Part shown: one piece after another, positions 27,423 through 35,776 of the stretch
Layout: each line of letters starts with the position of its first letter
Position numbering within the stretch: position 1 is the first letter of the stretch
Source of the DNA: Bacteroidales bacterium UBA5226
GTDB taxonomy: Bacteria > Bacteroidota > Bacteroidia > Bacteroidales > UBA932
Direction of reading: 5' to 3'
NCBI GenBank assembly: GCA_002409325.1
Contig: DHUU01000017.1
Span: 62,001-126,000 of the forward strand
Length of the DNA stretch: 64,000 nucleotides
Notes under the pieces: generated by a model
Told to the model about the DNA's origin: nothing
Seen by the model: the letters and a program-made list of their open reading frames with translations, nothing else
The model's database searches: none
Position numbers and translations under genes: made by a program

Positions 27423-28706
27423 ATGTATTTGAGAATAATTGCAATTCTGATGTGTAGCCTGGTAATGTATGGCTGCCCGGGCTCAAGGCAAGAGCCTGAA
27501 GTCCTGAAGGAACAGCCTGCAGAAGCAGTTCCCGACGCAGAAGTGGCCGAGTTCTGCGAATTGTTTGCTTTACCGCAGATGGACTACAGCCGGGAAAATG
27601 AAGTGATCAGAAAACATGAGAACCTGGCCTCTATCCTGCAGAGCAGGGGCGTTGATTACCAGCGTGTTTTTTCCGTATCACAAAAAGCACGTGGTGTTTT
27701 TGATATCCGCAGGCTCAGGGCCGGCAATCCCTATACGTTGCTCTACGCTCCGGGCGCATCAGAACCGTCCTACTTTATCTATGAAGAAAATTTTAGGACA
27801 CATATATGCTTTTCTCTGACCGACAGTCTTTGGGTAAGTAGGGCCGAGATCCCTCTGGAGATTGAGGAGAAGTTTGTTGATATAACCATTTCCAGTTCAT
27901 TGTGGCAAGATCTGGAAGAGGCAGGATATAATCCGCTGGTATCCAATGGGCTGTCCGAAGTGTTTGCCTGGACAGTGGATTTTTTCGGACTTCAGAAAGG
28001 GGATACATTCAGGGCATGCTACCAGGCATACCTGCTCAAAGGCAAAGAAGTGGAGGCAGGTCCCATCCTGGCGGCATCGTTCATTCGTTCGGGCCGCACC
28101 CAGAAGGCCTTCCGGTATCTTCAGGACAGCCTTGCAGGGTATTGGGATCAGGATGGGGTGAACCTGCAAAGGGCTTTTTTAAAGGCACCCCTTAAATATT
28201 CCCGTGTAAGTTCCGGATTCAGTTATGCCCGCAGGCACCCCGTAACAAGAACAGTGCGTCCTCATACCGGTATTGACTATGCCGCTGCGACCGGGACTAG
28301 TGTCATGAGCATAGGAGAAGGTAAGGTTATTGAAAGAACCTACACACGGGCCGGAGGCAATACCGTCAGAATCAAACACAACAGTGTCTATACAACCGCT
28401 TACCTTCATTTGTCGCGCTTTGCCAGCGGACTTACAGTGGGAAAACGGGTGGCCCAGGGAGAAATTATCGGGTATGTTGGCAGCACGGGAGTATCCACAG
28501 GACCTCATCTTGATTTCCGCGTGTGGAGGAACGGCAAACCCATCAATCCCCTGACTATGGAATCTCCTCCTGCCCAACCTATTCATAAATCGAATATGGA
28601 AAGTTTCAAGGAGTATATAGCTCCTTACCGCAGGGGTCTTGAACCGGAAAGTTATAAAAGAATTGCGCTTCAGATTATCAGACTCGCAGGGGTGCATTTT
28701 AATTAA
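27423..28706 (+). CDS. M23 family peptidase-like lipoprotein
   Basis: 427 residues. Lipoprotein signal ending VMYGC (Cys18), then an OapA/opacity-like middle region with a substrate-helper domain (about 60-210), then a LytM/M23 domain (about 255-390). M23 enzymes cut peptidoglycan cross-links. The zinc motif HxxxD is present (His281, Asp285) and a catalytic histidine candidate is His329. The second motif, usually HxH, reads HLD (362-364), so the last zinc ligand is Asp. This gene is divergent from mraZ, the dcw repressor, which fits a cell-wall role. The end overlaps lptB by 8 nt, convergently. Confidence 0.82.
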   Translation: MYLRIIAILMCSLVMYGCPGSRQEPEVLKEQPAEAVPDAEVAEFCELFALPQMDYSRENEVIRKHENLASILQSRGVDYQRVFSVSQKARGVFDIRRLRAGNPYTLLYAPGASEPSYFIYEENFRTHICFSLTDSLWVSRAEIPLEIEEKFVDITISSSLWQDLEEAGYNPLVSNGLSEVFAWTVDFFGLQKGDTFRACYQAYLLKGKEVEAGPILAASFIRSGRTQKAFRYLQDSLAGYWDQDGVNLQRAFLKAPLKYSRVSSGFSYARRHPVTRTVRPHTGIDYAAATGTSVMSIGEGKVIERTYTRAGGNTVRIKHNSVYTTAYLHLSRFASGLTVGKRVAQGEIIGYVGSTGVSTGPHLDFRVWRNGKPINPLTMESPPAQPIHKSNMESFKEYIAPYRRGLEPESYKRIALQIIRLAGVHFN

Positions 28707-29541
28707 AGTCTTTTTCCCGGGACAAGGCGTCTTCTGAATACTCCCCGGGAATGATTTCCCCCTCATAATCCTCTGATATCGGAGGAGTTGAAACGTCATC
28801 TGTGCTTACGGGAACTATTTTACGCAGTTCAAAATTTTGTCCCAGGTATTTTCGTCTGACTTCCTGGTTGGAAGCCAGTTCATCGGCCGTTCCGCTTTCC
28901 AGGATACTCCCTTCATAAAGCAGGTAAGCCCGGTCTGTAATGGCCAGCGTCTCGTGGACGTTGTGGTCTGTTATGAACACCCCGATATCCTTTGTTTTCA
29001 ATTGGGCCACAATCTGCTGGATGTCTTCTACCGCTATGGGATCAACACCGGCAAAGGGTTCGTCCAGCAAAATAAACTTAGGATCGAGGGCCAGGGCCCT
29101 GGCAATTTCGCAACGCCGGCGTTCTCCTCCCGAAAGCTGGATCCCGTAGCTTTTCCGTACTTTCTGCAAGCCAAATTCCGCAATAAGCCGCTCCATTCTT
29201 TCTTTGCGCTCAGCTTTGGTAAAAGTTGACTGTTCCATGACAGACATAATATTGTCTTCTACGTTCAGTTTTCTGAAAACAGAAGCTTCCTGGGCCAGGT
29301 ATCCGATCCCTTTTTTGGCACGTTGGAACATGGGATAAGTTGTGATTTCTTCCTGGTCCAGGAATATCTTTCCCGAGTTGGGTCTGATTAAGCCTGTGAT
29401 CATGTAGAAGCTGGTGGTCTTTCCGGCTCCGTTGGGCCCAAGAAGGCCCACGATCTCTCCCTGATCCACATGAATGGAAACGTTTTTAACCACAGTCCGC
29501 AAACCGTATCTTTTCACCAGGTTATGACAATGTAAACGCAT
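28699..29541 (-). CDS. lptB: LPS export ABC transporter ATP-binding protein LptB
   Basis: 280 residues. ATPase that drives lipopolysaccharide extraction from the inner membrane with LptF/LptG. Walker A GPNGAGKT (35-42), the signature LSGGERRRCEIARAL and Walker B FILLDEPFAGVDPIA are all present. It is about 35-40 residues longer than E. coli LptB at the C-terminus, where an acidic tail (SEDYEGEIIPGEYSED) is seen. It follows dnaX by 11 nt. Confidence 0.93.
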   Translation of the reverse strand: MRLHCHNLVKRYGLRTVVKNVSIHVDQGEIVGLLGPNGAGKTTSFYMITGLIRPNSGKIFLDQEEITTYPMFQRAKKGIGYLAQEASVFRKLNVEDNIMSVMEQSTFTKAERKERMERLIAEFGLQKVRKSYGIQLSGGERRRCEIARALALDPKFILLDEPFAGVDPIAVEDIQQIVAQLKTKDIGVFITDHNVHETLAITDRAYLLYEGSILESGTADELASNQEVRRKYLGQNFELRKIVPVSTDDVSTPPISEDYEGEIIPGEYSEDALSREKDFN

Positions 29542-29552
29542 AGGATCCGAGG

Positions 29553-31274
29553 TTAGCTGATATCCAGATTCAGGTCATCCCGCAGGGCGGCCACCTCCGG
29601 ATTATTTTCTGTAATAAATTTAGCTTTTTCTTCTGGCATATAGCATGAATTGCCTGGTGCGCTTTCAGGAGCCTCCTCTACAATGAGTGACACGCATACT
29701 TGTTTATTGTGCAAGGTGTTGCGCAGGTATGCATCAATTACCCTGCCATAATGCTCTTCAATCCAGGTTTTCTGCAGTTCGTTGACCACAGTGAACTGCA
29801 CCTTGTTCCCGTCCACTATCAGGGGAGGGCAACGTGTAAGAGTAGATGAAAGGTTGGGCTTGTCTTTGAAAAGATTTATCAGCCCGGGCAGGGCCTTTTC
29901 CAGGTCTTCCATGTTCAAAGCCCTGTCCCCGTTCATTACCCCGGAAGGTTCCTGTTCCCGTTTCTTTTCCTTCTGATTCTGATGCATCAGTTTTTTAATT
30001 GACGCTGTAGCTGCAGGAGCAGCAACGGGAGCTGAGGCAGGAGGCCGTGCTGCTTCCCAAGCCGGTGTCGAAGCAATAGCAGAAGCCGGAACAGGGGTTG
30101 ACACCACGGTTGAATCCGGACTGTTTTCCGGAGCTCTGGTCGGAGTAACCTTATCGGTCGCCTGGGTTTTTGCGGTGTCCAGATTCTCGATCCGGCTCAG
30201 CCTGACCAAAGCCATTTCTATATGTAACCTGGGCTGGTTGCTCTGTTTGTATCCAGCCTCGGCCTGTGTACAGATCCCCAGTGCACTAAACAGAAAGGAT
30301 AGCGTGCAGGCGGCGGCCTGTTCACTGTATCTGCGGGCCGTTTCCTGGCCGTAATCGAGCAATGGCAGGCTCTCAGGCTGTTTGGATACCAGCAGGTTAC
30401 GAAAATGAGAACTCAGTCCCGAGATGAAATGCAGGGCATTGAAACCGCGGGTGAGCACCTCATCCAATAGCAGCAGCATGCTGTCAAAACGGCCTTCCAA
30501 CGCCATGTCTGTGAGTCGGAAGTAATATTCCCTGTCAAGCACATTCAGATTGGAGATCACCTGCTGGTAGGTCACCTCTTTACCACTGACGGCTATGCAC
30601 TGATCAAGCAGTGTGAGCGCATCGCGCATGGCTCCGTCGGCTTTCTGGGCTATTACCTGCAGGGAATCCTGCCCTATGGTAACGCCTTCCTTTCCGGCGA
30701 CCTCTGCCAGATAATGTGTCATTGCCTTGATGGTAATGCGGTTGAAGTCAAAGACCTGGCAACGTGACAGAATAGTGGGTAACACTTTGTGTTTCTCGGT
30801 TGTTGCCAGTATAAATAGGGCATACGAAGGCGGTTCTTCCAGTGTTTTTAGAAACGCATTGAAAGCAGACTGGGACAGCATGTGCACCTCGTCAATGATG
30901 TATACGCTATATTTTCCGACCTGAGGCGGAATCCGGACCTTATCAATCAGCTCCCGGATATCATCAACCGAGTTGTTGGACGCCGCATCCAGCTCATGAA
31001 TGGAATAAGACCTGCCCTGGGCAAAAGAAACACAGGACTCACAGGTTCCGCAGGCTTCCATGCCCGCAGAAGGGTTCAGGCAATTAATGGTTCTGGCAAA
31101 GATCCTGGCACATGTGGTTTTTCCCACTCCGCGGGGCCCGCAGAAAAGATAGGCGTGGGCAAGTTGTTTTCTCTGGATAGCATTTTTCAGGGTTATGACA
31201 ATATTATCCTGGTCAACAACATCATTGAATTGCTGTGGCCGGTATTTTCTGGCTGATACTACAAAATGGTCCAT
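29553..31274 (-). CDS. dnaX: DNA polymerase III subunit gamma/tau
   Basis: 573 residues from the ATG at 31274. Clamp-loader ATPase of the replisome. Walker A GPRGVGKT (46-53), a four-cysteine zinc module (Cys65, 75, 78, 81), the DEVHMLS Walker B and the SRCQVF sensor are visible. After domain III (about residue 365) comes a Pro/Ala/Thr-rich linker and a C-terminal domain. I checked the A-rich stretch after the linker for a -1 slippery heptamer and found none in frame. A -7 box sits 6 nt before the start. Confidence 0.95.
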   Translation of the reverse strand: MDHFVVSARKYRPQQFNDVVDQDNIVITLKNAIQRKQLAHAYLFCGPRGVGKTTCARIFARTINCLNPSAGMEACGTCESCVSFAQGRSYSIHELDAASNNSVDDIRELIDKVRIPPQVGKYSVYIIDEVHMLSQSAFNAFLKTLEEPPSYALFILATTEKHKVLPTILSRCQVFDFNRITIKAMTHYLAEVAGKEGVTIGQDSLQVIAQKADGAMRDALTLLDQCIAVSGKEVTYQQVISNLNVLDREYYFRLTDMALEGRFDSMLLLLDEVLTRGFNALHFISGLSSHFRNLLVSKQPESLPLLDYGQETARRYSEQAAACTLSFLFSALGICTQAEAGYKQSNQPRLHIEMALVRLSRIENLDTAKTQATDKVTPTRAPENSPDSTVVSTPVPASAIASTPAWEAARPPASAPVAAPAATASIKKLMHQNQKEKKREQEPSGVMNGDRALNMEDLEKALPGLINLFKDKPNLSSTLTRCPPLIVDGNKVQFTVVNELQKTWIEEHYGRVIDAYLRNTLHNKQVCVSLIVEEAPESAPGNSCYMPEEKAKFITENNPEVAALRDDLNLDIS

Positions 31275-31280
31275 AAAGCA

Positions 31281-31288
31281 CAAAGATA
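31281..31288 (-). promoter_or_regulatory. Predicted -7 element for dnaX
   Basis: TATCTTTG on the minus strand, with only 6 nt between its last base and the dnaX ATG (31274), implying a leaderless or nearly leaderless mRNA. Confidence 0.6.
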
Positions 31289-31300
31289 AAAAATAATCCC

Positions 31301-31308
31301 TATTTTTG
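31301..31308 (+). promoter_or_regulatory. Predicted -7 element for the M16 peptidase gene
   Basis: TATTTTTG on the plus strand, 27 nt before the ATG at 31336, and 12 nt from the divergent dnaX box. Confidence 0.55.
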
Positions 31309-31335
31309 CGGCCTTGTTTTACTACTGTAAAAACT

Positions 31336-32580
31336 ATGGGACCTGTCTATGTGACCTCTTTGTCATCCGGTTTGCAATGTGCTGTACTTTCCACTGCCTC
31401 TGCTGTTAGTTACTGTGCATTGAGCACCCTGGCCGGTACACGGTTCGAACCTCCCGGCCTGGCCGGTCTTGCCCATTTTTGCGAACACATGCTCTTCAAG
31501 GAGACGGTCCGGAGAAAATCCTACCACATTAACAACCGCCTGGAAAGACTTGGTGGAGAAATCAATGCCTTTACCACAAAAGAGGAGCTGGTGTTGCATG
31601 CAACAGTCCTGCGGGAAGATCTGGGCAAAGCCCTGGAACTGATGTCGGATCTGGTGTTTCATTCTGTTTTCCCTCAAAACGAGCTGATTAAGGAAAGGGA
31701 TGTCATTCTGGACGAAATCATGTCTTACAAGGATTCTCCCATGGACCTGATCTATGATAGTTTTGAAGAAAAGCTGTTTGCCGGCACGCCCATGGCTACA
31801 CCCATCCTGGGCATACCGGGGGAATTGCGCAAAATCACTTTCCAACATATGAAACAGTACCTGCGGGAGCGTTTTATCCCGCAGACCATGGCCTTGACTG
31901 TTGTAGGAAACATTACTCCGGCAAGGGCGGTCCTACTGGCAGAAAAATATTTTGGAAGCGGTGCCTTTTCAGAGAAAAACCCCGGCCCTGCCACTGTGAC
32001 GGTTTCCGCTCCCCTGTCACAACCCGCCAGCCGCTTTGACATTACAGAAAAGCGTGGTACTTATCAGACACACTGCCTGACTGGTTCTGCCGCTTACGGT
32101 CTACATGACAAAAACCGTGTGCCTCTGGTTCTGTTAATGAACATGATAGGAGGGCCGGCATCCAATGCCCGCCTGAATATGTTACTCAGGGAAAAATACG
32201 GCCTGGTTTATACCGTAGAGGCATCCTATGCTCCCTATATGGATACAGGATTTGCCGGGATTTACTTTGGTACCGATGGTCACAACCTGTCCCGCTGCCG
32301 TGAACTGACAGAAAAAGTAACCACCCAGTATACCAAAGTACCCCTGACCACACTGCAACTTGATAGGGCAAAAAAACAACTGATAGGACAAATGTCCATT
32401 GCAGAAGACAATCATGAAGTGCAATGCCTTTCCATGGGCAAAAGCCTTTTGTCGTTCGGGAAGGTTTTTTCACACCAGGAAATGATCTCTCAGATTGCCT
32501 CTGTTACCTCAGGCCAGATAATGGAAGTGGCCCGGGAAATCTGGGATACCTCAAGACGCGGTACGCTGGTTTATTATTGA
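31336..32580 (+). CDS. M16 family zinc peptidase
   Basis: 414 residues from the ATG at 31336. The inverted zinc motif HxxEH reads HFCEH (47-51), with the distal glutamate region in ELVLHATVLRED / ERDVILDEI, and a C-terminal M16C domain with NARLNMLLREKYGLVYTVEA. It is the active, single-half (about 45 kDa) form and has no signal peptide, so it probably acts in the cytoplasm or is exported by an unknown route. A TTG-initiated extension upstream is rejected. The end overlaps the convergent transglutaminase gene by 7 nt. Confidence 0.9.
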   Translation: MGPVYVTSLSSGLQCAVLSTASAVSYCALSTLAGTRFEPPGLAGLAHFCEHMLFKETVRRKSYHINNRLERLGGEINAFTTKEELVLHATVLREDLGKALELMSDLVFHSVFPQNELIKERDVILDEIMSYKDSPMDLIYDSFEEKLFAGTPMATPILGIPGELRKITFQHMKQYLRERFIPQTMALTVVGNITPARAVLLAEKYFGSGAFSEKNPGPATVTVSAPLSQPASRFDITEKRGTYQTHCLTGSAAYGLHDKNRVPLVLLMNMIGGPASNARLNMLLREKYGLVYTVEASYAPYMDTGFAGIYFGTDGHNLSRCRELTEKVTTQYTKVPLTTLQLDRAKKQLIGQMSIAEDNHEVQCLSMGKSLLSFGKVFSHQEMISQIASVTSGQIMEVAREIWDTSRRGTLVYY

Positions 32581-33998
32581 TGGACCTGAAGCCGGTATTG
32601 CCAGCTGTCAAAATAAAGGTTTCCTCCGCGCCATTCCACTTCGCCTCTTTGGAAATCAACTGTTTCGGATCGGGAATAGGTCTTGGCCGGGAAGAACGCG
32701 CCCCCAATCCCGCTATTGACAGCCATGCGGTAAGAGTCCATTCCGCTGGAATAAAACAAGGGTAAGGGGCCCGGTTGCAGGCCGAAGGACTGGTCGACAG
32801 GGATCCACCCGATACCTTCCAGATAGGCCTCGGCCCAGTCATGAAGGTTCACCTCGCCCGGGTGAAGCATCCAGCCGCTTTCCCACCTGGCAGGAATGCC
32901 CAGGCTGCGGCACATGGATATAAACAAAAGACTTACCTGTCCGCAATCGCCGTGACCGTTTTCCAGGACATAGAGCGGTATGCTTTCTATGGTGGAATAC
33001 TCTCTGGCTCCGGCCCATGGGTAGTTCAGGCTGATGTACGAGAATATTTGCTGCAACTGCATGAATGGGTTGGTTTCTGAACCAGCAATTTTTTTTGCCA
33101 GTTCCGCTACAGAGCCAGTAGTTATGATGTGTGGCAGGACTTGTTTTGTGTATTCCACCCATACGGGGCTGAGCGTGTCGTAGGGAAGTACATCCTTATG
33201 ATAATCCATGTGGTGGTATTCGGCCAGGGCAGTGTGGGTGAAGGTGTATTCAAACACGGCATCCTGGTCCTTTATGGCAGGTTTTTCCATATAAATGGAT
33301 TTGTGGATGTAGGAGTCCGGGGATATGATATATTGGGGTTCCGAGGCTGAGAGCAGCCTGAATCCTTTTTGCCGGGGGATATCTGTTCTTGGAAGGGGCA
33401 TCCAGGCACGGAGGATCTCTCCGTGGGGAACCGTGTTGGCCGGAACGGTCAGGGTATAAGTTATGGTATAGGTTCTGGGTTCTACCCTTACAGTACCTGT
33501 TTTCTCTGTAAGTTCTGCAACTTTGGGCAGGTGTTCCAGCAACAGGGACGCTTTGAGGTCCATGGAGGGACCGTTTACTTCTTCATACCGGGCGCGGCTA
33601 AGGCTGTCTATCCGGAACAGATTCCTGAAAGCTCTTGAAAAATAACGTTTTTTCCCGTTAATCACCATACATTCCAGGGCTCCGGATTCTTCCCATGCCC
33701 GCATCTGTTGCGGGGTCACATCAGAAAAGTACTGCCGGATGTATTCCAGCGCTTCTGTTTCTGTTTTGTTAAAATCCAGAGCGATCCTGTGCATGCGGTC
33801 AACCTCCCATACCCAGGAAATTTTTTCTTCGGCACTCAGGCAGGTTGAAGCGGCATAATGCAGGATCATCCTTTCTGCTTCTTCAAAGTTGCCTTTTGCC
33901 ATCAGATCTTTTATGGCCGACGGGCCTGGTTCTTTTTCTCCTGAATTACAGGAAAAAAAGAGCAGTAGTGCCAGAAAGGCTGCAGGCCATTTTTTCAC
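32574..33998 (-). CDS. Transglutaminase-like cysteine-protease-fold lipoprotein
   Basis: 474 residues. Lipoprotein signal ending LFFSC (Cys17). The C-terminal half is a transglutaminase-like domain with an intact triad: Cys352 in GHGDCGQVS, His386 in NLHDWAEAY and Asp402 in IPVDQSFG. The N-terminal half has a helical region and a beta region of unknown role. Family members act as peptidases or amidases on peptides or cell wall. It follows efp by 7 nt and converges on the M16 gene. The substrate is unknown. Confidence 0.85.
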   Translation of the reverse strand: MKKWPAAFLALLLFFSCNSGEKEPGPSAIKDLMAKGNFEEAERMILHYAASTCLSAEEKISWVWEVDRMHRIALDFNKTETEALEYIRQYFSDVTPQQMRAWEESGALECMVINGKKRYFSRAFRNLFRIDSLSRARYEEVNGPSMDLKASLLLEHLPKVAELTEKTGTVRVEPRTYTITYTLTVPANTVPHGEILRAWMPLPRTDIPRQKGFRLLSASEPQYIISPDSYIHKSIYMEKPAIKDQDAVFEYTFTHTALAEYHHMDYHKDVLPYDTLSPVWVEYTKQVLPHIITTGSVAELAKKIAGSETNPFMQLQQIFSYISLNYPWAGAREYSTIESIPLYVLENGHGDCGQVSLLFISMCRSLGIPARWESGWMLHPGEVNLHDWAEAYLEGIGWIPVDQSFGLQPGPLPLFYSSGMDSYRMAVNSGIGGAFFPAKTYSRSETVDFQRGEVEWRGGNLYFDSWQYRLQVHQ

Positions 33999-34005
33999 GG
34001 TTGAA

Positions 34006-34572
34006 TTATTTTACTCTTTCTGAATAGCCACGGGTACGGGTGTCCACTTTAATGCGTTCTCCCTGGTTGATGAACAGGGGGACCATGATCTGGGCACCTG
34101 TTTCCAGGGTAGCAGCCTTCAGGGCGTTGGTAGAGGCCGTATCCCCTTTGACAGCCGGTTCGGTATAGGTGATTTCCATTTCTACAAAGGGAGGCAATTC
34201 ACAGGTCAGAACCCTTTCTTCATCTGCCAGGAACATCATTTCCACATATTGGCCTTCTTTCATAAGGTCCGGGTTTTCTAACAAATCAGGCTGGAGCGAT
34301 ATCTGTTCAAATGTTTCTGTATGCATGAAATTGTATCCCATATCGTCTTTGTACAGAAACTGATAGGGACGTCTTTCCACACGGATGGTTTCCACCTTTT
34401 CACCAGCATTGAAGGTGTTCTCAAGAATTCGCCCGTTTTCCAGGTTGCGGAGTTTAGTTTTGACAAAAGCCCCGCCCTTTCCCGGTTTCACATGTTGGAA
34501 CCATATGATGGAACAGGGTTTCCCATTGAAAGAAATGTACATTCCGTTTTTAAAGTCTGCTGTAGTTGCCAT
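34006..34572 (-). CDS. efp: Translation elongation factor P
   Basis: 188 residues with KOW-like, OB and C-terminal domains. Relieves ribosome stalling on proline stretches. The tip loop reads KPGKGGAF, placing the modifiable lysine at Lys32. No epmA or epmB modification gene is in the window. I start at 34572 (MATTADFKNG), the family N-terminus; an upstream Met at 34599 adds 9 residues across the predicted transcript start. Confidence 0.95.
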   Translation of the reverse strand: MATTADFKNGMYISFNGKPCSIIWFQHVKPGKGGAFVKTKLRNLENGRILENTFNAGEKVETIRVERRPYQFLYKDDMGYNFMHTETFEQISLQPDLLENPDLMKEGQYVEMMFLADEERVLTCELPPFVEMEITYTEPAVKGDTASTNALKAATLETGAQIMVPLFINQGERIKVDTRTRGYSERVK

Positions 34573-34603
34573 AAACTGTGTTAATGAAAATTGTAACAAT
34601 GTG

Positions 34604-34611
34604 CAAATGTA
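34604..34611 (-). promoter_or_regulatory. Predicted -7 element for efp
   Basis: TACATTTG on the minus strand, 31 nt before the efp ATG and 10 nt from the divergent box at 34622. Confidence 0.55.
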
Positions 34612-34621
34612 GAGTTTTTTT

Positions 34622-34629
34622 TATATTTG
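34622..34629 (+). promoter_or_regulatory. Predicted -7 element for the GNAT-like gene
   Basis: TATATTTG on the plus strand, with 8 nt before the ATG at 34638, so the mRNA leader would be only a few bases. Confidence 0.55.
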
Positions 34630-34637
34630 TTCCAGCT

Positions 34638-35774
34638 ATGGTAATTATTAAAGAAATCAACACCAGGAGGGACAAAAGAAAATTCTTTGAATTCCCTGTC
34701 AGATTGTATAAAAATAATCCCTGGTTTGTTCCGACATTGATATCGGAAGAAATGAGGGACTTTAATCCCCTTAAAAACGCTGCGTTTGAATATGCTTCCT
34801 GCAAAATGTTCCTGGCTTACCGGGAGGGGAAAATCGTGGGCAGAATAGCCGCCATTCTAAACAATGCCTACAATTACAAGATGAACGTAAGACAGTTGCG
34901 TTTTACACGTTTTGATTTCATAGACGATTACCAGGTTTCGGCTGCTCTCTTTGAGAAAGTCAGGGAATGGGCATTGTTCCTGGACATGAAAGAGATAGTG
35001 GGTCCCATGGGCTTTTCCGATATGGACAAGATGGGCATGCTCATAGAAGGATTTGAAGAAATGGACATGTATATCACAATCTACAATTATCCCTACTATA
35101 TTGACCATATGGAACGGCTGGGTCTGAAAAAGAAAGTGGACTGGGTGGAGTTTCAGGTAAAGCTTCCCCCCAGGATGGACCCTGTCCTGGAGCGATTGGC
35201 CCTGGGTGCTATGGAGCGTTACGGCTATTCTATACGGAAATTCAATAAGGTTAAGGATCTTAAGCCTGTTTTCAGGGAAGCACTTCCGCTTATGAATGAG
35301 GCATTTTCGGAATTGTTCGGCGTGGTTCGCATTTCTGAAAAACAACTGATGGATTTTGCCAACCTGCTCATGTCCATTTGCAAACTTGATTACATTACAG
35401 TTGTTCAGAATAAAACCGGTCAGATCATAGGCTACGGCCTGATGGCTCCCTCTATAAGCCGAGGTGTGCGTCTTGGCAAAGGCAGGCTCTTTCCCTTTGG
35501 TTTGTTAGCAATAATGAGGGATATCAGAAAATCCCGTGTGCTGGATATGTATCACATAGGGGTATGGCCCATTTACCAGAACAGGGGAGTGAACGCCATT
35601 ATCATTTATAACAGTATAATCAATGCCATGAAGTCCGGAGTTGAGTATGCCGAAACCGGTCCTGAACTGGAAGACAACATCAAAATCCAGAGCCAGTGGA
35701 AACTGTTTGAGCACCGCCAGCACCGGCGCAGAAGGTGCTACACGACAAGTCTTCAGTCTGACAGCTCACATTAA
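34638..35774 (+). CDS. GNAT-like acyltransferase-fold protein of unknown substrate
   Basis: 378 residues from the ATG at 34638 (MVIIKEINTRRDKRKF). It opens with the F-P-x-x-L-Y-x-x-N-P-x-W-V-P pattern of a Bacteroidota family of about 370-380 residues annotated as GNAT-type. An acetyltransferase-like central part includes YREGKIVGRIAAILN, and the C-terminal part includes MYHIGVWPIYQNRGVNAII, like an acyl-CoA-binding turn and helix. A basic HRQHRRRR stretch precedes a short serine-rich tail. No substrate can be inferred. It converges on tolC with a 2-nt gap. Confidence 0.7.
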   Translation: MVIIKEINTRRDKRKFFEFPVRLYKNNPWFVPTLISEEMRDFNPLKNAAFEYASCKMFLAYREGKIVGRIAAILNNAYNYKMNVRQLRFTRFDFIDDYQVSAALFEKVREWALFLDMKEIVGPMGFSDMDKMGMLIEGFEEMDMYITIYNYPYYIDHMERLGLKKKVDWVEFQVKLPPRMDPVLERLALGAMERYGYSIRKFNKVKDLKPVFREALPLMNEAFSELFGVVRISEKQLMDFANLLMSICKLDYITVVQNKTGQIIGYGLMAPSISRGVRLGKGRLFPFGLLAIMRDIRKSRVLDMYHIGVWPIYQNRGVNAIIIYNSIINAMKSGVEYAETGPELEDNIKIQSQWKLFEHRQHRRRRCYTTSLQSDSSH

Positions 35775-35776
35775 CT

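Noticed and set aside
29940..30010. Programmed -1 frameshift site in dnaX
   Set aside because: The A-rich run near the linker does not form an in-frame X-XXY-YYZ heptamer.
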